From Planctomycetaceae bacterium (GTDB lineage Bacteria; Planctomycetota; Planctomycetia; Pirellulales; Pirellulaceae), in the NCBI GenBank assembly GCA_005798335.1, contig SYJV01000208.1, positions 1 to 64,000 of the forward strand: 64,000 bases of DNA. Direction: 5' to 3'. The translations under genes were made by a program, and so were the position numbers. The notes below the pieces were generated by a model. That model was not told where the DNA came from. It did not search any database and saw nothing but the letters and a program-made list of their open reading frames with translations. Positions 58,450 through 64,000 of this stretch are shown in pieces (the stretch's first letter is position 1; the number at the start of each line of letters is the position of its first letter).

Positions 58450-59343
58450 ATGGCCAACGTCAGGTTGCTGGACAAACGACGCAAGTCGATTCGCAACATC
58501 CGCAAGATCACGCGGACGATGGAATTGATTGCCACCGCGCGCTTCAAGAAAGCCATGGACCGTGCAGCCGCAGCGAACGATTATACGCAACGCATTACCC
58601 AGATCGTGCGCGATTTGGCAGGCGCCGGTTTGGAGGTCTCGCATCCTCTGTTGGCTGGGCGGCCCGAGGTTAAATCAGCAACCGTGTTGCTGCTGACCAG
58701 CAACCGAGGTTTGTGCGGCGGATACAATTCCTCGGTATTGCGGCAAGCGATGCTGCGCCGCGCGGAACTCAATGCCACGAATACAGGAATGAAGTTCGAA
58801 GTCAGCGGCAAACGCGGAATTTCCGCGATGAAGTTTCGTTCCGTCAGTATTGACCAATCCTACACGCACTTCGAGGACAAACCTGCATACGAAGAAGTGG
58901 CCGTGATTGCAGATCGATTGATGAGCGAGTTTATCGCGGGCAAGTTCGATCGGTTGGATGTCGTTTATACACAGTTCGTCAGTGTGTCAAAACAAATTCC
59001 ACAAGTAGAAACGCTTTTGCCTTTTGCCCAACCGGCCACACAGGGCTCGACCGCTGAAAGCGCTGGTTCTACCGGCGTTCGAGCCGACTACGAATTCTTG
59101 CCGTCGGCTGAGAGTATTCTGGAAGAGGTCGTGCCAGCCAGTTTTCGCGTCAAGTTATTCAAGTGTTTTCTGGATGCAGCGGTCAGCGAGCAGATCGCGC
59201 GCATGGTTGCGATGAAGAGCGCCACAGAGAATGCTGGCGACATCATCAAGCAACTGTCGCGAACGTACAATCGCGCTCGACAATCGCGAATCACACAAGA
59301 AATCATGGAAATCATCGGCGGCGTCGAGGCTTTGGAAGGTTGA
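58450..59343 (+). CDS. atpG: F0F1 ATP synthase subunit gamma
   Basis: 297 aa; RRKSIRNIRKITRTMELIATARFKKA; MVAMKSATENAGDIIKQLSRTYNRARQSRITQEIMEIIGGVEAL. Confidence 0.97.
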   Translation: MANVRLLDKRRKSIRNIRKITRTMELIATARFKKAMDRAAAANDYTQRITQIVRDLAGAGLEVSHPLLAGRPEVKSATVLLLTSNRGLCGGYNSSVLRQAMLRRAELNATNTGMKFEVSGKRGISAMKFRSVSIDQSYTHFEDKPAYEEVAVIADRLMSEFIAGKFDRLDVVYTQFVSVSKQIPQVETLLPFAQPATQGSTAESAGSTGVRADYEFLPSAESILEEVVPASFRVKLFKCFLDAAVSEQIARMVAMKSATENAGDIIKQLSRTYNRARQSRITQEIMEIIGGVEALEG

Positions 59344-59425
59344 GGCGAGATTTCGACCCGCTGTTTAGGTCATCAACAACGACATCACAAAGAAGTTCAT
59401 ATTTTATCGGCGAGGAACTTGGTAA

Positions 59426-60883
<1,458 letters not shown>

Positions 60884-60888
60884 TAACG

Positions 60889-61284
60889 ATGAGCGAAATG
60901 CAGTGCGTGATCGTTACTCCGGAACGCACCGAAGTCGATGTTCGGGCGACGTCGGTGGTGTTACCGTTGTTTGATGGAGAAATGGGAATTCTCAGTGGAC
61001 ACAGTCCGCTGGTTGGTCGGCTCGGCTACGGTGAGCTGCGAATCAAACTGGCCGATGGCGTAGCGAGTCGGTATTTTGTCGAAGGCGGTTTTGTCCAAGT
61101 ATCGGGCGACGTGGTTTCAGTACTAACGGATCGATTGTCGGACTGCACCAAAATTGATCGCCAGTCCGCTGAAAAGGCGCTCGACGCAGCCCTTTCTATA
61201 CCCGCCACAAAGGAAAACGCGGTTGCTCGTGATCGAGCCACGTCGCGGGCACGAGCCATGATGCGGCTGGTCGAACGCAAATAG
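60889..61284 (+). CDS. atpC: F0F1 ATP synthase subunit epsilon
   Basis: Start ATG 60889: MSEMQCVIVTPERTEVDVRATSVVLPLFDGEMGILSGHSPLVGRLGYGELRI. Confidence 0.93.
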   Translation: MSEMQCVIVTPERTEVDVRATSVVLPLFDGEMGILSGHSPLVGRLGYGELRIKLADGVASRYFVEGGFVQVSGDVVSVLTDRLSDCTKIDRQSAEKALDAALSIPATKENAVARDRATSRARAMMRLVERK

Positions 61285-61397
61285 CCTGCAATTTTCTACA
61301 TGCTCCAACAAGAACTCAAGTACCGTTGTTTTAGCGGTCTGTCGGTGCATTGCACAACGGTATCTGACTTTTGGATTCGTATCCGGTTTTTAACCGC

Positions 61398-61426
61398 ACT
61401 TTCGTCGAGATGAATTCGACGAAAGT
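61398..61426 (+). terminator. Candidate hairpin downstream of the atp operon
   Basis: Perfect 11-bp stem actttcgtcga / tcgacgaaagt with 7-nt loop gatgaat; no strong U-tract follows. Confidence 0.35.
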
Positions 61427-61503
61427 TTGCAGTAACATGATTGATATCGTTGTTTTATGGTTTTAGCAGCAATTTTCGGCCTCCTTCAGGGCGAGCGTGA
61501 ACG

Positions 61504-61625
61504 CAATACCGTTCAACGAACGTGGGATAAGCTTCCAGCTTGTCAACCTGTAGCGGAGTTTCGCCATTGCTTGCACAAGATATTGACAAGCTGGAAGCTT
61601 ATCCCACGTTCGTTGAACGGTATTG
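61504..61625. mobile_element. MITE-like element: 43-bp perfect terminal inverted repeats flanked by an 11-bp direct repeat
   Basis: Left arm 61504-61546 caataccgttcaacgaacgtgggataagcttccagcttgtcaa is the exact reverse complement of 61583-61625. Direct repeat gagcgtgaacg at 61493-61503 and 61625-61635. Confidence 0.85.
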
Positions 61626-61652
61626 AGCGTGAACGGTAAAGGCTCAACCGCG

Positions 61653-64000
61653 ATGTCGCTCACCATCCGAATCCTGCTGTATCAACATCAAAAGGAAGTT
61701 GGATTTTGGATGGGGCTCTTGGCGGCCCTGGTCTGGCTGTTTTCACCAGGATGGATGAACGGCGATGTACTGGCTTTTCGAGATACGTTTCACTTCTATT
61801 TCCCGTTGCAGATTTGGCTCGACTCTCAAGTTCAGCAGGGTCAGTGGTTTCCGCTGTGGAATCCCAGCGACGGCTTGGGAATCGGTACCGCAGGAGAAGC
61901 GACAACAGCACTGTTCTATCCGCTGAGAGTGATCTGGCTGTTGCCGCTGTTCTCCGTTGCACAGAAGTGTTCTTTGTTCGTGATTAGCCACCTGCTGCTG
62001 GGTGCCATCGGAATGCGAGTGGCTTGTTATCGGATAGGACTTTCCGCACCTTCTGCTTGTTTGGCATCGGCAGCCTATGCACTCAGCGGGCCGGTGTTTT
62101 TTCAACATGTGAATCTGCCCTATCTATGCAGTTCCGCGTGGGTGCCTCTGATCGTCGCTGAGCTTAGCCGCATGGCCAATGTTTCAGTCCATTCACGAGA
62201 CTTCGGTGGGACTAGCAGATGTGAGCAGCACACGAGCATTTGGTCATTGTCATTCGCCATTTCGATGATGACACTGGCCGGAGATATTCAGTCCGCGGTA
62301 AACGCGGTACTGCTGGGACCAGTTGCAATTCTGTTTCGAGTCATCTGCGCCAGGAGAATCGCTGAGGCTAACCGCCCTGCGCAGGAATGGTTGACCAGCA
62401 TTCTGCTCGCTTCAGTGCTATCCGCTGTTCAATGGATTCCAACACTGCATGCGGCGTTACAAAGCGAGCGGTTTCTTGGAACAGCGGGCTTCGTCCCCAT
62501 GCCTGCAGATGTGGATGTGCAGGCTGGCCCAATTTGGCGCGATTTGTCAATGGAATCCACGTTGCCTACGAACAGAAATCGGGGGTACGACTTTAGCGTT
62601 CCTCCGTGGCATCTACTTTCAATGGTTTGGCCGACAGTAGGTGGACATTTTTTGCCCGAACACTCCCGCTGGTTTCAAGCAATTCCGGCGGAGGGTCGCG
62701 TGTGGACGCCGTCGCTATACATAGGTCTGCTCCCATGCATCATGCTGATGCACGGATTTTCGTTCAAGCGTACCGCGAGTTGGCGCTGGTTTGCATTATT
62801 AGCCGTTGTGGGTGTGTTGCTGGCGATTGGCAACTACGGTCCGGTTTGGTTCACGCGACAATTGATGATTCTCATCGGACTGCGGCACTGGACTGTATCA
62901 TGGCCGCCAGACGATTTCGGTTGTCCGTATCAGTTGCTCACCGCAGTGATTCCTGGTTATTCCGCATTTCGATACCCAGGCAAATGGATTTGCTGGCCAA
63001 CATGCGCGATGGTTCTGCTAGCGGCCATGCAATTCGACTCGATGCGTGCACACTCTGGCCGTTTATTGACCAGGGCATTTTCCTTGAGTTTATTTGTCGT
63101 ATCGATGGCAGGATCGGTGATGTGTCTGGCTGTCCGAACGTTGAATCTCGGGGGTTGCTACGATTCATGGAAGGCTTGGATCGAACGATGTCCGGCGGAT
63201 GTCTGGCTTGGTAGACCCGACGCGGACGCCGCATTCGACTCAGTCCAATTTTCGTTATTTCTGCCCATCGCGATCATGGCAAGTGGTTTCCTGGCGTCGC
63301 GTTTGCCAGTCATAAGCGGCTATCAATCGGCCTTAGTGATCATCATGACCGTGATCGAAATGTCGCTATGCGCGCGGACTTGGATCAGTTTTGTTCCTCA
63401 AGCATCAATGGGTAAGCCACCAAATGTGTGGTCGAATGATCAAGATTCGATGAATTTGGTATGGTGCAATTTGTCGAAAGCAAACATTCTTGGAGATGCA
63501 AAAATCGTCTTTCCAACAAAAACTAGCAGTGATCGCATGCAGCGGTTGTGCGAGTACCAGCAAGTTTTCTTGGTCGGTAAGTTGCATTTGCTGTACGGGG
63601 TTCGCAACTTCGGAGCGACATTGTCGATGGAACTACCAGCGCAGAGAATGGTGCGTCAATCGTTAAGCCGGTGCGACACACAGGAGATACAGAATGCACG
63701 GTTGGATGAGTATCTGGCGTGGCTGGGAATTGGCGGCCGACTGGCTCGCGCCGAATCTAACGCGATGGACGGCATGCTAAGGCAAACCAGTGCAGCGGAG
63801 TCACTTCCCAATTTTCACGGTCGATTCGTTTGGCGGGAAATCCCCAATCCTGCTCCATTTATCGAAGCCATCGAACACCGGGATAACAACACTGAAAATG
63901 CTCCGCCGGTTGTTCGCGCAAGACTACTCAGTCCCACTCGCATCCAAATTGAAATGGATAGTCAAGATGCAACGCAAATTGTAGTTCGCCAGCATTTCGA
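61653..64000 (+). CDS. Large multi-spanning membrane protein (YfhO-like), truncated by the window end
   Basis: Plus-frame reading from ATG 61653: MSLTIRILLYQHQKEVGFWMGLLAALVWLFSPGWMNGDVLAFRDTFHFYFPLQIWLDSQVQQGQWFPLWNPSDGLG.., many TM segments, FRYPGKWICWP; no stop before 64000, so it is absent from the ORF track. Confidence 0.82.
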   Translation, partial: MSLTIRILLYQHQKEVGFWMGLLAALVWLFSPGWMNGDVLAFRDTFHFYFPLQIWLDSQVQQGQWFPLWNPSDGLGIGTAGEATTALFYPLRVIWLLPLFSVAQKCSLFVISHLLLGAIGMRVACYRIGLSAPSACLASAAYALSGPVFFQHVNLPYLCSSAWVPLIVAELSRMANVSVHSRDFGGTSRCEQHTSIWSLSFAISMMTLAGDIQSAVNAVLLGPVAILFRVICARRIAEANRPAQEWLTSILLASVLSAVQWIPTLHAALQSERFLGTAGFVPMPADVDVQAGPIWRDLSMESTLPTNRNRGYDFSVPPWHLLSMVWPTVGGHFLPEHSRWFQAIPAEGRVWTPSLYIGLLPCIMLMHGFSFKRTASWRWFALLAVVGVLLAIGNYGPVWFTRQLMILIGLRHWTVSWPPDDFGCPYQLLTAVIPGYSAFRYPGKWICWPTCAMVLLAAMQFDSMRAHSGRLLTRAFSLSLFVVSMAGSVMCLAVRTLNLGGCYDSWKAWIERCPADVWLGRPDADAAFDSVQFSLFLPIAIMASGFLASRLPVISGYQSALVIIMTVIEMSLCARTWISFVPQASMGKPPNVWSNDQDSMNLVWCNLSKANILGDAKIVFPTKTSSDRMQRLCEYQQVFLVGKLHLLYGVRNFGATLSMELPAQRMVRQSLSRCDTQEIQNARLDEYLAWLGIGGRLARAESNAMDGMLRQTSAAESLPNFHGRFVWREIPNPAPFIEAIEHRDNNTENAPPVVRARLLSPTRIQIEMDSQDATQIVVRQHF

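Noticed and set aside
61457-61666. Small ORFs on both strands encoding nearly the same peptide (NTVQRTWDKLPACQ)
   Set aside because: This is a direct consequence of the perfect 43-bp inverted repeat, not of two real genes.

Overview
This 64 kb window looks like planctomycete chromosome. The basis is the set of family signatures present: a PSCyt1/DUF1549/DUF1553 protein next to DUF1501, LEPR-like plus dockerin N-termini, an ECF sigma factor next to a Ser/Thr kinase-WD40 protein, and Tad-like pseudopilins. Housekeeping blocks: sucA/sucB (2-oxoglutarate dehydrogenase E1 and a partial E2), cmk, rlmB-like, purF, nrdR, a polyprenyl synthase, moaC, larE, and a complete F-type ATP synthase operon (atpZ/I-like, B, E, F, H, A, G, D, C). 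Accessory or unusual content: (i) a 4045-aa RHS/YD-repeat protein on the minus strand (25652-37789), with an N-terminal LEPR-like motif and dockerin, a nested block of 14 FG-GAP-like repeats splitting the YD tract, and an unrecognised C-terminal tip of about 490 aa; it is bracketed by palindrome-rich intergenic clusters and followed by a decayed dockerin/haloperoxidase-like pseudogene; (ii) a MITE-like inverted-repeat element with a perfect 43-bp stem, a direct-repeat flank and a diverged second copy about 57 kb away; (iii) further palindromic intergenic elements; (iv) ATP synthase membrane subunits with unusual N-terminal extensions; (v) a 14 x 15-bp in-frame minisatellite in a TadE-like gene. 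No rRNA, tRNA or CRISPR array was recognised. All calls come from reading the sequence and the supplied ORF translations; no database search was run.
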